Assembly: GCA_008508345.1 (NCBI GenBank)
Contig: QNGE01000949.1
Coordinates: 81,895-145,894, forward strand
Length of the DNA stretch: 64,000 bases
From: Paragonimus westermani
Taxonomy: Eukaryota; Platyhelminthes; Trematoda; Plagiorchiida; Troglotrematidae
Direction of reading: 5' to 3'
Shown: one piece after another, positions 24,861 to 38,295 of the stretch
Numbering within the stretch: position 1 is the stretch's first letter
Layout of the letters: every line of letters starts with the position of its first letter
Notes under the pieces: generated by a model
What the model saw: only the letters and a program-made list of their open reading frames with translations
The model's database searches: none
What the model was told of the DNA's origin: nothing
Translations under genes and position numbers: made by a program

Positions 24861-27800
24861 TTAATGAAGGTTCTCAAACACCATGGTAACTGCAAGAGCT
24901 AAAAAAGTAATGTATACTCAAAATGTTTGTCAATAATTGAATACATACTGCTGAGGAATTACTGAGTACTGTTGGAAATTGAAATAATGGCATTACTGAT
25001 GAGTTCTGGGGAGCTTTTTTTCGAGGCTGCTCCGAAGAACATGTAGAATCGAATATACTGTCCGAAAAATCCTGCTCGTCCCGTGAGCGGTCAACATGAC
25101 TACCTCTTTTCGACGGTGGCTTGCTACCGTCACATGCTATTTGACGAAACCACGCATACGGTCTGTGGTACTGCTGTACTTTTGCAGACAGACCACACCT
25201 AGTCGCTTATAAGTGTGTACTTTGTGACCTTCATCATCCAGTGTTGACCTACTGAATCAAATTAGGCGGGACTACATCAAAAGTGTACTTTACGATCAGC
25301 CAGGTGAGCTGAGTTGGGTGTCACTATTCCACTGAAGGTATACCAGAGCATGTCATTTGGAGTGACGACGGAGACGAGAGACCTACCTAACGGTTTCGAG
25401 TGGGCAACTTGAGACAGCTAATAGTTCGTTTGTTAAAGTCTAATGGAAACAGAATAAAGGATTGTTTACCGGGCTACGTCGCAAACAGAGGCTTCAGACT
25501 TAATGCAGAAATCGGACAAAAGAGCATCACTAGAGAAATAGAGGACTACCGTTCACTGTGTTTAGTTACTGCAAAGCTTCTCACAATAGCTCGAGAGCCG
25601 TTTCCACCCTAAACTCTTCCAGGGTCGACCAGAACCGTTACCAGAAAAATTCGCGAAATCAGAATGCATGCAAACGTCCACGTCACGTTCCTAAGTAAAC
25701 TGGAGAACTCATGCTGTAGTGACGATGGTAGTTTGTGCGAGGCTGTCATCTAATAACACCAAGTAACCATATACAACGAAAGGAAGCTATTGTGGTAAAC
25801 ATGACCACACAGCCTAGTAGCAAGAAAGGGTCAGTTTTGTCAGGCAGTGCGCATAGAACTAAAATACTCTGCAGCTGAGTGTTGACAAAAAGAATTGCCG
25901 TTCACTACCTGGAACTAAACGGTTAAGGAATCGAAAACACAAAGTATGACCCCGTTGTGTGAATATTAGTAACGATGTGAACACGATCATGACAGAGCAT
26001 GCATACGATGCCATGAAATCGGGTAGAAGGAACACTGAATAGGCTAACAACGAGGAATGTTCCTGGTGTAATAAAAGAGCAGATGAGCTAGATAACCTCG
26101 ATCACTTCTGAGTTATCGAATTCATACACGATAATCGATCATGTTGGTCTTCAAAATGAGATGGTAAGGTAAGCTGCGCATAGACACTCTTAGCAGTTAT
26201 GATATTAGCATATCTCTTGCGACGTTTGGAGAGGTCGGACTATGAACAAATCGCTTCAGACACTGTAATCTTGGCAGTAGTTCAACAGATTTGATTAAGT
26301 TTTGTGCACTATTAATAAGAAGCTGAGAATTTCGACCGGAATAAATTCAGCTTCACTCACAACTGATTATAGTTTTCAAATTCAGGTAGACATATCAGGC
26401 GATCTCTTCTCAAAAGAAAAACTAGAATCCAGCTTCGCTGCTGTTAAACCTCACCATTGTAGCACTACTCACAAGCGACGGCGGTTAAACAGTTGCACAG
26501 GATGAGTCGGTCGTGAGAACAAAAGCGCAGTGGGTTGTTTCGTCACTTCACCGGCAGGTGAGTCAGAGTTCGGATTCCGGGGACTGCATGAATAGCTCCA
26601 TAATTAGAAACATTATGAATAAAACCATATCAGTCTAGTGCTCCCCGAAATGGAAAGTTTTAAAATTAGATCCGAGTTACAGTCTCAACTGGGATTGTAA
26701 TTCCTCCTTTGAAAGTATTACTTAACCGTAAGACACATGGTCGGCTTGCAGTGAAGATACCGTATGTTTCATTCTAAAATAAACTGGTTATCCGATGTCT
26801 CGGTGTAAGATTACCTCCTACAGAAGCGTTAGAGGATCAGTTGAAGCTACGCGATTGGTCAAACTTGTCTCATTCTTCGTGTACAGATCTACGACACACA
26901 CACAGAGTTTTCTCTCTACTCACCGTCTGTCGTTCTGTGTATTGATAGATGTTTACTTGATAACCCCTACTTACCTGTCATCAACAGTGGTACACATCTC
27001 AGTAGCTAATACAGAAGCTGAACTGTCACAAAACAACAACTAGAACAATCGTTAGTTTCGGAGTTAGAAAGATCACGGATAAAACCTTATTTCACACAAA
27101 GAATTCGTCTGGACACAAACTAACAACTTTTTTTGTGGCTTGTATTGCGTCGCCTGATTGATTGCGCCTACTTATCAGATAGGTCAGTCAAACGACGACA
27201 ATATTCATACCACTGGACCCAATGAGTTGCTATTTCGTCTAGCGTCTCCGCAAGCCAAGAGGACTACAACGGAAAAACAAGTTTGGTCTACGACATCTGG
27301 CCTGATGATAAATATCTTCAGTTCTCTACGTCAAGTCAGCATTGCTAACGTCGCAGTTTACGCAGGTCAACTGCCATATTGGTAAACAGCGACTGGTGTG
27401 ACAAACGATTAGTTGGGGTTCTCAGTTTATGGCTTAACCAGCTTGGTCTATGACTTTGACTACAGGTGTCTGCCTCCTACCCTCGTTGTCTGCTGCTGAT
27501 GACACGCGCTAGGAACAGTTGGTCACATCCAACAATGATCGGACAGCTAAAGACTGTGCGTCTTCCACATTGAACTGTCAAATAACGCTCACATCTCATC
27601 TTATCAAATAGTGCTTTTAACTCCGCTTCGCCATTATTCTCTGTATTACAGGCGTTACATATTTGAATATAGTGTTTTATAACGTACAGAGTCTTTAAGG
27701 TGTAGTGGAGCACTGAAAAAAACGCGCAAAAACCAAAGGGCATATCTCAGCGACAGGAAGACCAGAAGCTGGAAACGAGGACTGGAAACTCAGGAAGCAT

Positions 27801-28889
27801 TAGCAAGGAGGTTAGCGATGAACTACTGCCAACGGATGCAGATACATGTCAGCCGTGCAACACAGTGCTCACTTTCGTCGTAGTTTATTTTGTCATAACT
27901 TTCAATGGATGTTCTGAAATGGACAATTTTTTAGGTCAGGCATCTTTTTCGATCGCAACAGTTGTAACAGAAACAGTAATTCTCGAAAATAATTTGCACC
28001 ACACGGATTTGTAAGTGCAATAGGTATTAAAGTAACTAGCCAATGTGCTCAAATTTACAAGGTTCAGGTGTGAAGACGTCAGTGTTTGAACTAAGGACAG
28101 GAAGCGTCGAGCTGCAAATTCAAATATAGGAACTCTAAACTGTCCACCTTGAACTCGATTAGCAATCCATTCCACTGACATTTGTTAGTGCAAATCTAAA
28201 TGCAACCCGGAGTTTTATCACCTGGATCCCTTGAAAACTGAATGAAACTTTTAACAGTTCACCTGGGGCGCCAACAGACTCAAACACTTGTGTGGAGGTC
28301 ATTAAGTTCTTGGTTTGTGCTGTTTTTGCATGCTGTAATCAATTCCATCTGGACTAAACAAGACGGGTAGGTTAATACGATCTCTACGGTTGATAATCAT
28401 ACGCAAACGGTTGGTACGCTGCACAAATTGTCAAAAAGATACCGTGATATAACGTCCTCCTGAACATGAATATTAATAACACGGATAGTGCGAAACTACA
28501 ACGATAAAAAATTAAAATGTCAAGTCGTAATGAACCTCGAAATTTGTTGCACAGAAGTTTGCAAGTTTGTAACGATCGGGCGTTGTTGCTTGTGTGAGCA
28601 CCAATTTATGTTTTGGTGGGAGAACCAAGTGTTTTAGACAAGGATAAAAAGCGAACCGGTGCAAATAAAATGAGGACACGAAGAAAGTGACGGATATACA
28701 GCCATGCCAGGGGTGAAGACCAAAACACATTAAAGTGGTGTTCTAATACACATATTTAGTGATCCTCGGGAACGGGTTCAGGGAGACTACTGGAAAAACT
28801 CACGAGAGTTGATTTTTACGTGCGTCAGTGAGGTGGGATTGTTAAACTCCTAACATATTCTGATATCGCTGGTACAGTTTCAGAGATTC
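24861..28889. other. No recognisable gene
   Basis: Apart from the tRNA-like head at 26.5 kb nothing is recognisable. Short frames with no motif; one near 27.74 kb (minus) begins MPFGFC but does not continue as a Gypsy reverse transcriptase. Confidence 0.45.
26515..26605 (+). mobile_element. tRNA-like SINE head
   Basis: The stretch aaaagcgcagtgggttgt (A-box-like) and gagttcggattccgggg (B-box-like) are spaced as in a tRNA. The following bases are not clearly SINE body, so this is a head-only or very diverged copy. Confidence 0.45.
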
Positions 28890-29215
28890 AGTTTACTTCA
28901 AATTGAAAACCATCCATACTTGATCGCAACATGCGTACTTAGATAAGCCGTACTGCCCATGCCGAAAAGAAACACTAGGGTAGAGTTTCGCTCCTATTAT
29001 AGCGCATCAGAAGTGCATATCGCCGTCCGGGTCGGATTTTGCAGTCTGACCCTCATACTTGTGAGACTGGTGTGCTAACAACGCCAGTAACCTCACAACA
29101 GGCAGGGCCGAATAACCAGATCCAAACACTCAGTCACAATCTTGCATGAATAGTGTTCAGATTGCCCGATTATATCGAAAGGAAAATGATCAGAGTCGCT
29201 TTACTCAACTCAATT
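28890..29215 (-). mobile_element. tRNA-derived SINE, family 1
   Basis: Shares with the 23.6-kb copy the gatcgcaacatgcgtac, aagtgcatatcgccgtccggg and gttcagattgcccgattat segments in the same order. The tRNA-like head lies at about 29095-29020 on the minus strand and has lost several B-box bases. Confidence 0.6.
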
Positions 29216-29324
29216 GGTGACCTCAAGATCAAGACTATTCAATTGGGTTTAACTTATTGTCTTCAGTGAACCAACAGAGTATAGTTTGAATCAGCAATAG
29301 AAGTTTTAGTATTTGGTTGACTTT

Positions 29325-29660
29325 GAATCGCACACAACCCATACTGGATCGCAGCATTCGCACTCATATTGCCACAAAGTTGAGCATTGTCTTTTAGTAT
29401 GAAAAATCCACACCTACACCCTGATCAGCAATGCCATTAATGGTCCAGTTTAAAAAACACCCCTCCAGCCGATTTAGACTTAACATCAATCACAATTGGT
29501 CACAACTCTTGCGCTCAGATAGAATTTCTAGCCAAAAAATTTTGAAAAGTAAGACTAGCCTCGGGTTTTGTTTTTGTCAGAGCTCATCGGTAATGTACAT
29601 ACTTTCCACGAGCGAGATTTGAATTACACACGTAATACGAAAGGTGCCATCAAATGTGAG
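29325..29660 (-). mobile_element. tRNA-derived SINE, family 1, diverged
   Basis: Contains actggatcgcagcattcgca, then cagagctcatcggtaatgta and ccacgagcgagatttgaatt, which are body and B-box segments of family 1. It is broken by unrelated sequence near 29400-29520. It sits just after the 28.9-kb copy in the same orientation. Confidence 0.5.
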
Positions 29661-31549
29661 TGATGTTCAACTTTAATCGACCAAGTCTCTCATCATGTAT
29701 CAGTATCGTTAAAGCCTCTATCCATACTTAGTGAAACAAAGTCCTCAGTGGATGAACCGGTGTGTGGGGGATTTCATAGTTCATGGAGTAGCGTAAGCCC
29801 AAAATATTTGTGCATCTGTTACCGATGAGGTAAGGTAAGGACACAACTCGATGATAGTTGAATTGAAAAAAAAAACGATATACTTTTTGTAAAAAGTCAG
29901 GCCCTTGACAATATTGCTAAAATTGCTCCCAATTTGCGTAACCATGTGAAACACAGTGCCCAGTATTTGAGAAGCCGTAGGTTTTCCTACTTTAGAACCT
30001 AAAAGTAGATTTTTATTGTGTCTGGTAGAGAAATATTGCTTGTTACAATGTCTGATAGCGAACCAATCCTTTAAACATACTACCTTATTTACTTCAAACT
30101 CGCGTTTAAACAATGGTACGAACGGTAAACGGGGAATTATCAAAATACGCACAATAAACGATCTTTGCGTTGAGATCGCATCAATCTCTGCTACGGTACT
30201 GCTGTGACATCGAGGAGAAAACATAAAGTATGATTGTGATGGTCAAGACACACTGGAAGTCTCTCTCGTGGTTGAACCATGAGAAAGTCATGCAGCACAC
30301 GCAACCGGTGGAATAGAAAGGATCACTGTGCTTTGTCTAGCTACGAATCGAACCTGCCGGCAAATTTTAGCCTGAGAAAGCAAAAATGATTGCACACGCG
30401 TCCCAGGTGGGACGACTTACGACAAAAATACCATTTTTATCTACCATAGCGCAATAATCCTTGGGTGAGTTGGACAGATTTGTGCTTTCAATAAACGACC
30501 ACATCATGCAAAAGAAGGTTCAACCAAACAACGCAAGTGTATCCAGTAGAATCAGAAGAGTGAGAGAATCAATTATTTACCGGTCGACAAAATACGACCG
30601 ACTACTTAACACTCTATTTCGAGTGCGGTAAGTCTTCTACAGAAGTAATTAATCGCAGGGACAAAATTGACCGTCATCTGCCGGACCTATCGAAAATACG
30701 TGCTACACAGCTCTATAAACTGTATCACCCCCACACTAGCGAGCGAAATGTCTATGCGAATTACCTAGAGCAGATGACTGCCGAAAATATCACTCCTCAA
30801 TTTGGTCACACGAAAACTGGTATAAAGTAAACGGTGTAAAAAACAACACGCAACCAATCGATGATAACAAGTGATGTATGAATGCTTTAGTACTACTGCA
30901 AGAATATCGTCAACTCAAGGATATTCCACTTTAAAGGAAAGCGAGATGAAACCCGATTTAAATACACAACTTAAAAAACGTCAGAGTCAGTCTGTCACAT
31001 CACTTATGAAATAATACGGCAGTCAGAACAAACCGTTTGTTTAGTGATACCGTCGAACCTCAACAGCTGCTCCACCCCTCGGTTCATCGAGGCAGAGTTA
31101 TCAGAGGAGTAATCAGTCAAGTGAACAAAGTCCAACATTGTCACAGAGATAGGAACCAGATTTTGCAAGGCGTATGTGCTCAGAATTAAGTCAAACAAAT
31201 GGGCACTTCGGTCCTCGGTAAGTTCCGAACTATCGGTGGTGAAAAAGGTGAGTTTAGTATCGGAAAATAATAAAACGTGTGAAGTAAGTAATTTAGAAAG
31301 TGAAACTCAAAGTTATATACTGCAAACAGGAAGGTCGCTCGAGTGATTGTTTTGAAGGACGTGGAAGTTATACACGGAGTCTTGGAATTAAACACCAGAA
31401 AAATTCATCTAGTGGGAAAAACCAACTGTCCCTTAGGATTCGAGCAGTTAGATCGCCTGAATCCTGACCGACAGAAAACAAGCTATGCTGAGTTTTAATT
31501 ACAGTACGTTTACTGCAGCCGTATCTGAACGACGGAAGTAGCATAGTAC
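29661..31549. other. No recognisable gene
   Basis: Includes a 147-codon minus-strand frame (29781-30224) without known motifs and an isolated B-box-like match near 30350 (minus strand). I see no supported gene. Confidence 0.45.
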
Positions 31550-32078
31550 TTACCTGGACATCGACTGGATTCGAACCAGCGACAGAAATAATGTGCTCAA
31601 AACCGGCGAGCCGCCACATCAGCTGAGCAACGAAGCCAAGCCTGGAGCTCATAAATTTCACATCTGGATTCAGTTGCTCGTCCAATTCACTGTGTTGCAT
31701 GGAATCCACCAAATGATCCAGCGAATTGACTACCTAAACATGATTTCTCGGCAGTTCACACCGGGATCCACAACGTCACTGTTGAACACTGGAATTGTTA
31801 CCTTGTATTGTACTATTTGTAAAGTGTTACTCGCATCAATGTCAATGCTGGGGCAGTCAGTCAGCTGTAGCATTTTATGGATTTCATACAACACGGTGGA
31901 TTGGACGGGCAACTGAATCCAGATGTGAAATTTATGAGCTCCAGGCCTGGCGTCGTAGCTCGAATGATGGAGCCGCTCGGCGGTTTTGAGCATATCATTT
32001 CTGTCCATAGTTCGAATCCAGCCGATGCCCAGATTTTTCGCGGTCGGGTCTCATCTGAACAGAAGTAGTAGTTCCAAG
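31550..32078. mobile_element. Inverted pair of tRNA-like elements, family 2
   Basis: The left half (31740-31550, minus) and right half (31880-32078, plus) are copies of one tRNA-like unit: both hold gagctc, a run giving cggttttgagca, and a B-box ggttcgaatcc or agttcgaatcc. The halves face outward from a centre that includes atgatttctcggcagttcac. Several overlapping open frames here, on both strands, reflect the repeat and are not genes. Confidence 0.65.
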
Positions 32079-32302
32079 AGTCTGAGAGCATTCCGCGTTC
32101 AACATTACTCCACAGAAAATCAAAGTTATCTTGTGCCATGGAGCGATGGATATGACGTAATCTCATGTAATGTCATACCAGTGTAATTAGCGAACCGAGG
32201 TTCACTTTATGACTCAGCAATGTGAAGCACAGAGTCTAGACTTCGAAAAACCAATAATTAGTTGGTAAACTGATGCAGTTCGTCAGTGCACACAACGGAG
32301 GT

Positions 32303-32352
32303 TATATATACATATGTAAATATATACACATGTATATGTGTGTACATATATG
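32303..32352. repeat. TA/CA-rich self-complementary tract
   Basis: Alternating purine-pyrimidine run (tatatatacatatgtaaa, tatacacatgtatatgtgtg) that can fold on itself. Confidence 0.7.
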
Positions 32353-34554
32353 ACAGGACGATCTGCATGGGCGGGAGAGATGAATAAGTAATATTAACAA
32401 AGAGAACTCCCAGGTGAAAATATTGTATTTGCTTAGCACCAAATTTACCTTCCAGAGCCACTTGGAGAAAACATGAACTCTCGGAAGGACAGAACGACGA
32501 GTTTTATTGCAATAGGTTGGCAAAACAGTCTATAGTGGGATGTTGGCTTCATCCCCACCAGAGGACCAGCTTGTTACTTGCATCGAAAGTGTACCGAAAA
32601 TGTCGTAAATTGAAAAATCGAGGATATCTGCCTAACATCACTCAATAAGTCCAGAAAAATTTGGAACACTACACAACAAAAATGGTCCGTAGTTTAAACT
32701 GAAAAGAAATCAGAAATGACACGAAGAGCAAGGCAGGCAGTTGAAGCACTGGGTTAAGACACGCGTTATTAGGACGAATGTTTAACTTTACTAGCGAGGC
32801 TGACAGATGTTACTGTTTTGAAAATTCACTTACCTAGGAGAGAATGTCAGTTTTTGACCGCGTGCAATGAAACCAAGCCATTCAAGTCTTGTGTGCTGAC
32901 TATGAAATTAAGATACTCTCAAGCACAAATCCCTCCGCAGACGAACGATTTTGATCGCTGCTTCCAGCGATTACGGTGCGGTGTTTGTGACAACTTTTGC
33001 ACAAATAACCACCAACATTTATCCTAAACAACGTTTAAATTGATGCTGTGGCGAAGATTACTCTGATGAGATCCCAGTGAGTGACGTGCACTTTGCTTCA
33101 CGTTACTGTCAGCGGGAGCACAAACGTTTCGTAACATCCTGATCAGTAACCAGTGCGCATGACAGGCAAATAAGAGCAAACGTGAACAAAGGAGGGCGTA
33201 ATATTTACTAATGTGATTAGTTGATGAGCTTAGCGAATAACGAATAAGTTGTAAGAGGTGACCGAAAAAACGGCTGTTTGCAGTTTGGGGAAGTACTGTT
33301 AAAATCGTGGCATTTTAGGCATGAATTCTGATAAACTGCCAAAAATTAATCAATATATGATGCTCCACTAAAAGTATAGATGCGTTACGTGATAGCAGAC
33401 ACTTTAGGAAGAAGAATGAGTTTCATGAAGTTCGGATGCAATGATCAACAAGACATGATCCCACTCGTTTTCGGAACCAGCGCACGAAGATATAATTAGG
33501 CTTAACATTAATACTATGGTTTAGTAAATGAAAGTGAAAACTAAGCTTGTAGTTCCATCGTTCTTGTAATGCTGATTTCCAGTCCATTCCTGTTCACCTC
33601 AACTCATAAGTATTACACCAACGTTCGAATCATTGTAGACACCCGTATGATTTCAAGTGTATTATCCCTTTCGTCACTATGTCCATTGCTGCAATATCGC
33701 GTCAGGAACAGAAATATACGTGTGGATCAAGTAGGCTCAAACCACTGCCTAATGGTGAAGTTGGCGATGAAGTTTACAGTAATAAGAGGTAGGCGTCTTA
33801 AGGTTAACTGTTTCTCTCCTTCTTACCATGATATTTGTCCTCTTGGCTACGAAACAAGTTGTAGTGTCACATATCTGAAAGTTCTCACGTTGGCTGAGCT
33901 GAACATCGTTTTCTTAATAAGGTTTTGGCAACGAATGCTAATTTCTTGCGTTCCTAACGACCAGGCGTATTGATAGTTGACCGAATGGGCGCTGCTGGGC
34001 TTCCACGGCGTTTGCCAGTTGATTTACTCTATGGGTGGAAGCTCAGCTGATAACATACAAGGCATGAATGAAACCGCTAGCCAATTGCACGAGTTACAGC
34101 GGTAAGTAAAACCATGGCCTATGAACACACGTTCCATGCACTCATGGTTGGGTCTGCTAGTCTTTGTGTATTGCCATCGCACAAAGTCTGCTCGCCAGCT
34201 CGTTTACATTTTGTCAGGTGCATTGTTGTGGCCTCAATTTTCTTAACTCATGTTCAATGGGGACCTGCTTATGGTAGCACAAAGCATCTCTACCGGATGT
34301 GATCGTGTTTTGCATTAAGGGTTTGCTTTAGGCAAGTACTACGTTTATTGTAAGAGTGGCGCCTTGACTTTACACCAAACTGAACGTCTATATTCACACC
34401 TGATCGTAGTTTTTACAGCCCAATAAGCATTTAATGACTGTGTCACTTGGAAAAGAGGAACAGAATTTTAAGTTCTATAATAAGATGCCAAAAAAGTGGG
34501 AGGGATCATTTTCCTGATCACCTCACAAACACATGGACTGGAGTTCAACCCGTG
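32353..34554. other. No recognisable gene
   Basis: A 134-codon plus-strand frame at 33569-33973 is within chance length and has no motif. Otherwise nothing recognisable. Confidence 0.45.
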
Positions 34555-34592
34555 GTTGATAAACAGATTGGGAATAACATAACGTTACGAGC

Positions 34593-34652
34593 AAGTTGTA
34601 ATACTCTACGTTTCAACCACCTCGAGTGGCCTTCCTCAGGAGTGTTGTAATT
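34593..34652 (-). ncRNA. Hammerhead ribozyme motif, second copy
   Basis: On the minus strand: CTGAGGA (plus positions 34639-34633, fitting CUGANGA), stem II GGCCAC-loop-GTGGTT, GAAA (34614-34611), ACGTA, then GAGTATTACAACTTG, the same 3' arm as the 24.8-kb copy. Stem I is ACTC with GAGT next to the core. It lies in one arm of an imperfect palindrome. Confidence 0.62.
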
Positions 34653-34663
34653 GAAATCCAAAT

Positions 34664-34738
34664 CCACCCGAGGTGGTTGAAACGTAGAGTATTACAACTT
34701 GTTCGCAACGTTGTGTTATTCCCAATCTGTTTATCAAT
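34664..34738 (+). repeat. Truncated hammerhead copy facing the intact one
   Basis: From 34664 the plus strand repeats the second half of stem II, GAAACGTAGAG and the 3' arm, then some 40 further bases shared with the minus-strand copy (cccaatctgtttatcaa). The CTGANGA box and first half of stem II are replaced by other sequence, so this copy cannot form the core by itself. With 34555-34629 it forms an inverted repeat of about 75 bases per arm. Confidence 0.7.
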
Positions 34739-37700
34739 AACATGTTAAACACGACGTCCAAACTGTTCAACTTCATTCGTACTAAATTTGGTGCGGATGT
34801 CTTCAACCCGTGGTGTTTGCAAGGATATGTACTCAGGATGGGCTCTCGCTAGGAGTAAATCTGAGTATTTCAGTGTCTTTAGTTAAGAAACAAACACAAG
34901 GAAATTCTGTCCTAATGTGAAAGCCAAATACGATGAAAAATGACGCTAAGCTTGTAACAAGTCATCTCTAACTAAGTCTTTGAGATTGTTACAGATGACT
35001 ACAGTTAACGAAGGTTGTTCAAATTCTTAAGTCAAGAAGTGCGGTCAGACATAAAAAGGAATTTTATCGTGATGGCCTTTAAATTCAGCGCTATTAACTG
35101 TCGCAGGTGAACCGTCTACAACTAGTCTGAACAGTACTAACAAGACAAAGCTATCTGATAAACCGAAATTGAGAAACAAAGAACACGTATTTTTAATGGC
35201 AGTGATCACATGCAAAATCGCTTGTTGTTGAATAGTGTTTGGATTAGCCTCAGAAGGGCAATTTACAAAGCACAGAGCAACTATGACCTTGAATCGAAGT
35301 GGGAACTGGACAAAAACAAAACCCAAACATAATAGTCTAACCAACTGTTCAACAAATCAATGGCGGTAGGAAATAATGAGAAATCGTTTTGTTTAGCATC
35401 GCGTCCCATCAAAGCACATGGTAAACTGCCGGTGTTGACGAATTTTCAACACAACACACACGGTACTTGCAGACTGATAAAGCATGCAATTTCTCTTATT
35501 ATATCACCAACAATTTATACAAGTCGCAAACAGATAATTCAATCAGAGGGTCCGAATCTTAGGAAAGAAAACGGAGTTCTCTCAATCCACTTCGCTTGCA
35601 TCCAGTTAGTAGACAGATGGGGTGATAAGCTGATCACAGCTATCTTGTGTATTTCAACCTCCGTTCTTGTTCATACACATCTACACTCTTGTGAGAAACA
35701 TCTTCAAACACAACGAAACCTCGCTGCTTCAATGATGGCTTCACGTGAAGAACAATGTTTAATCGTGCTGATAGGTTTTCCCCACCGCGTTTCAAGAGGA
35801 CCGGTGAGAAAAACGAAGAGGCCTACAAAGCGAAAGGCTGTTCAGTGGCGTAGACATCTTCAGGTATGATTAAAACCGTTTAAACTTAGTTTGCATCAAA
35901 TGGAGTGTAAAAGTTGCTGTCACGTTTCAATTATCATTAAAAAACTAAGCAAGTTGAGTCCTACTCAATTGTAATTCGTATCGAGGGCTTGAATCACTGA
36001 TCAAATTACCTTCCTTTCACAGCATCCAGAAGTTTGTTTTACCACTGTATGTCCATATACAGCCAGAACTTGGCTGTTCTTGACGAACTTATTAAGATGA
36101 AGTCCAGCAAAAAACAGACCTGATGGTTTATGGCCGATTATTTTTAGAGGCTTGGAGTTCTTGTTTTGTGTTTTTAATGTCGCACACCATAACTGCCCTG
36201 TTCTGCAAAGCAGCACAGACCACACCAATCTGTAAAAATGGAACGGACAGAGTTTGACTGATTTCAGGTGACTGTAACATTAGAAAATTTCTAGAAGATT
36301 GACTTTTATGTAACTAAAAACTCAAAGAATTCCCCACGGGCTTTAATTCACTTGCCTAGCAATATTTATGCTTTGCTTTTGGTTATTTCGCTTGTCTAGT
36401 TCGTACCATTCTACCGTTGCTAAATGCAAAATCGACAACTGTTCGAGTACACTTCATAGCCTACGGAGATGCATTAGGCAGGGTTGATGGAGAGGCGTTA
36501 TTTCAAACTAGTCTGACATTTAGTCATCAACCTTCGATCTTTTTTAAGGCTATTTGTTTGAGTTCCATCACCCTTTACCACCGGCTGTGGTGCTTTCAAA
36601 AGTGCAATTCTCCTTCCTTTCACACTGTTATCTTAAATGGAAATCACGTCAATCCATTGTTAACCAAATACACAGATGACGTCAAACATTAGCTGATTTT
36701 CTTCACCCGTTCCAATGGACAGTTTGTTCTAACTGTTCACTAGGTCGCATGGCCTTGCGGTTTGTCGTCCAATACAGTCACGCTTGACGATAGATTGTTT
36801 TTAATAATGAAAGGTGGTTAACTTAAAGAATAGTTGGTCATCTTCCCATACAAACACTGGAAGCTTATGTGGAATATTTTCTCTCCAGTGTCTAGAGACC
36901 AGTTTGGCCAACAAGATGACGCGGTCAGTCTACGGTAGTGTTTTTATCAAATTTGGAAAAATAGTCAATATACGGGTCTTGAGGTCTGTCTCCATTCCAT
37001 ATTACCTAATCAGTCGCCATACCATTGCAAGTGTACTAGTCCATCGATTGCTTTCTTGTGTTTACTATCCGAGAAGTTGATGTATTTCGATAGGTCCTTA
37101 ACTCGAATACCACCTCGTAACGAAATGTCCCGTAGAAATTTTTGTTAACGTTATCGTTTCTCGTCGTTTTGCAACATGAGCAAAATTTGCATCTACAAAT
37201 CTATTTGACGATTTATTCCAATAATGTGAACCTGCGAAAACATATCCCTGCATCTCCATTTCCATCTGGATGGAAATATGTGCTAGCACACGCTTGATTT
37301 TAATCTGCTTCAGCTAGTGATTACGTTGCTCAAATTCAAAATAAATTCGCTCTTCTTGTTGTTGAAGTAGCCACAAGACTGAATTTTCGGTTTACCTCAA
37401 CCGGTATTAACTGTACCCGTTTACAAATTTTCAGTGAAATTCCTCATGATTATTGATTGTTGAACTCAACGTCTTCCAATTGCTGTAGATGCAAGTATGT
37501 AAAAGTCGAAATTCACCACTCAAATTGCAAGAATCCTATTATTGACTAGACTGAGCAGTTAACTTTATGCAAATAAGTCAGCTGAAGCAGTTGTGAGTTC
37601 GCGTTAAACTTGAGCTACCAACATCCACATGGCAAGGTTTTTATGATCATACACTAATGGTTGATACGTGCAGGTTGCCAGAACTTTTATGACGAAGGCA

Positions 37701-38054
37701 ATCTCAACGAATTGGGCTCAAACCTGTGAACGGATCACCGACACAGGCTGTCTCTATGGCCAAGTTATCCTGTGATTTAGCTTAGATGAATCGATAAAAA
37801 ATCACACTTTAAGTGTTTCATCACGAAGTGACTTATTTCACGAGAGCAGAAGAGCTCCAAAATGATAATCTTTTCAAAAGCAATGGGATTTTCAGCAGGA
37901 AAGTGTCCAGTGAATCAAAAGCTATCATTTCCAATCTTCACTGACTACGTAAGCTGTTGACAAGAAAATAGGCTAACTGTAGGTAAAACGTAATCACTCG
38001 TCCAAATTAGGGGGAAACAATATGAACGTTTCGCAAGTGTTAGATCAGTAGCCA
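34739..38054. other. No recognisable gene
   Basis: Contains the 169-codon frame noted separately and a very degraded tRNA-like stretch at about 37.65-37.74 kb. Nothing else is recognisable. Confidence 0.45.
35360..35869 (+). other. Unrecognised 169-codon open frame
   Basis: The longest ATG-started plus-strand frame outside repeats. Its C-terminus is basic (VRKTKRPTKRKAVQWRRH), and the frame closes right after a donor-like cag/gtatga at about 35862. No family is recognised and there is no evident acceptor upstream. It could be a terminal part of a real exon, but its length is only modestly above chance. Confidence 0.15.
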
Positions 38055-38295
38055 TGTCCACATAACTGACTGCAACCCTCACACTCCCACTGACTTTTCA
38101 GTTAGCCTCCTTCGAAAGCAAGCACTATACTCGAGTTTTACTGTTGTCAGAGCTCCTCAGTAGTGCACATCCTTGCCACGGCCTCGACCAGAACTCCGGC
38201 CACGCCTTGATGGGGTAAACGTGTTTGTTACTGCGCAATTGAGTTCACACCAGACACAAGTGAATTATTACCTACAAACTCCCCGCCAATCGTCC
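38055..38295 (-). mobile_element. tRNA-derived SINE, family 1
   Basis: Carries cagagctcctcagtagtgca, catccttgccacggcctcga and ccagaactccggccacgcct, a close match to the 23.7-kb copy. The plus-strand open frame at 38173-38511 arises from it and is not a gene. Confidence 0.65.

Noticed and set aside
27477..27743. Minus-strand frame beginning MPFGFC, like the PFGLCNAP box of Gypsy reverse transcriptases
   Set aside because: Only five residues agree; nothing before or after matches a Gypsy polymerase, and no LTR, protease or integrase text is nearby.
31368..32186. Cluster of overlapping frames of 60-114 codons on both strands with similar text (for example AHKFHIWIQL)
   Set aside because: The same peptide text appears in several frames and on both strands because the DNA is an inverted pair of tRNA-like repeats.
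33115..33160. Minus-strand ctgatca ... cgaaacgttt resembling a third hammerhead
   Set aside because: The conserved box reads CTGATCA instead of CTGANGA and no stem II can form between the boxes.
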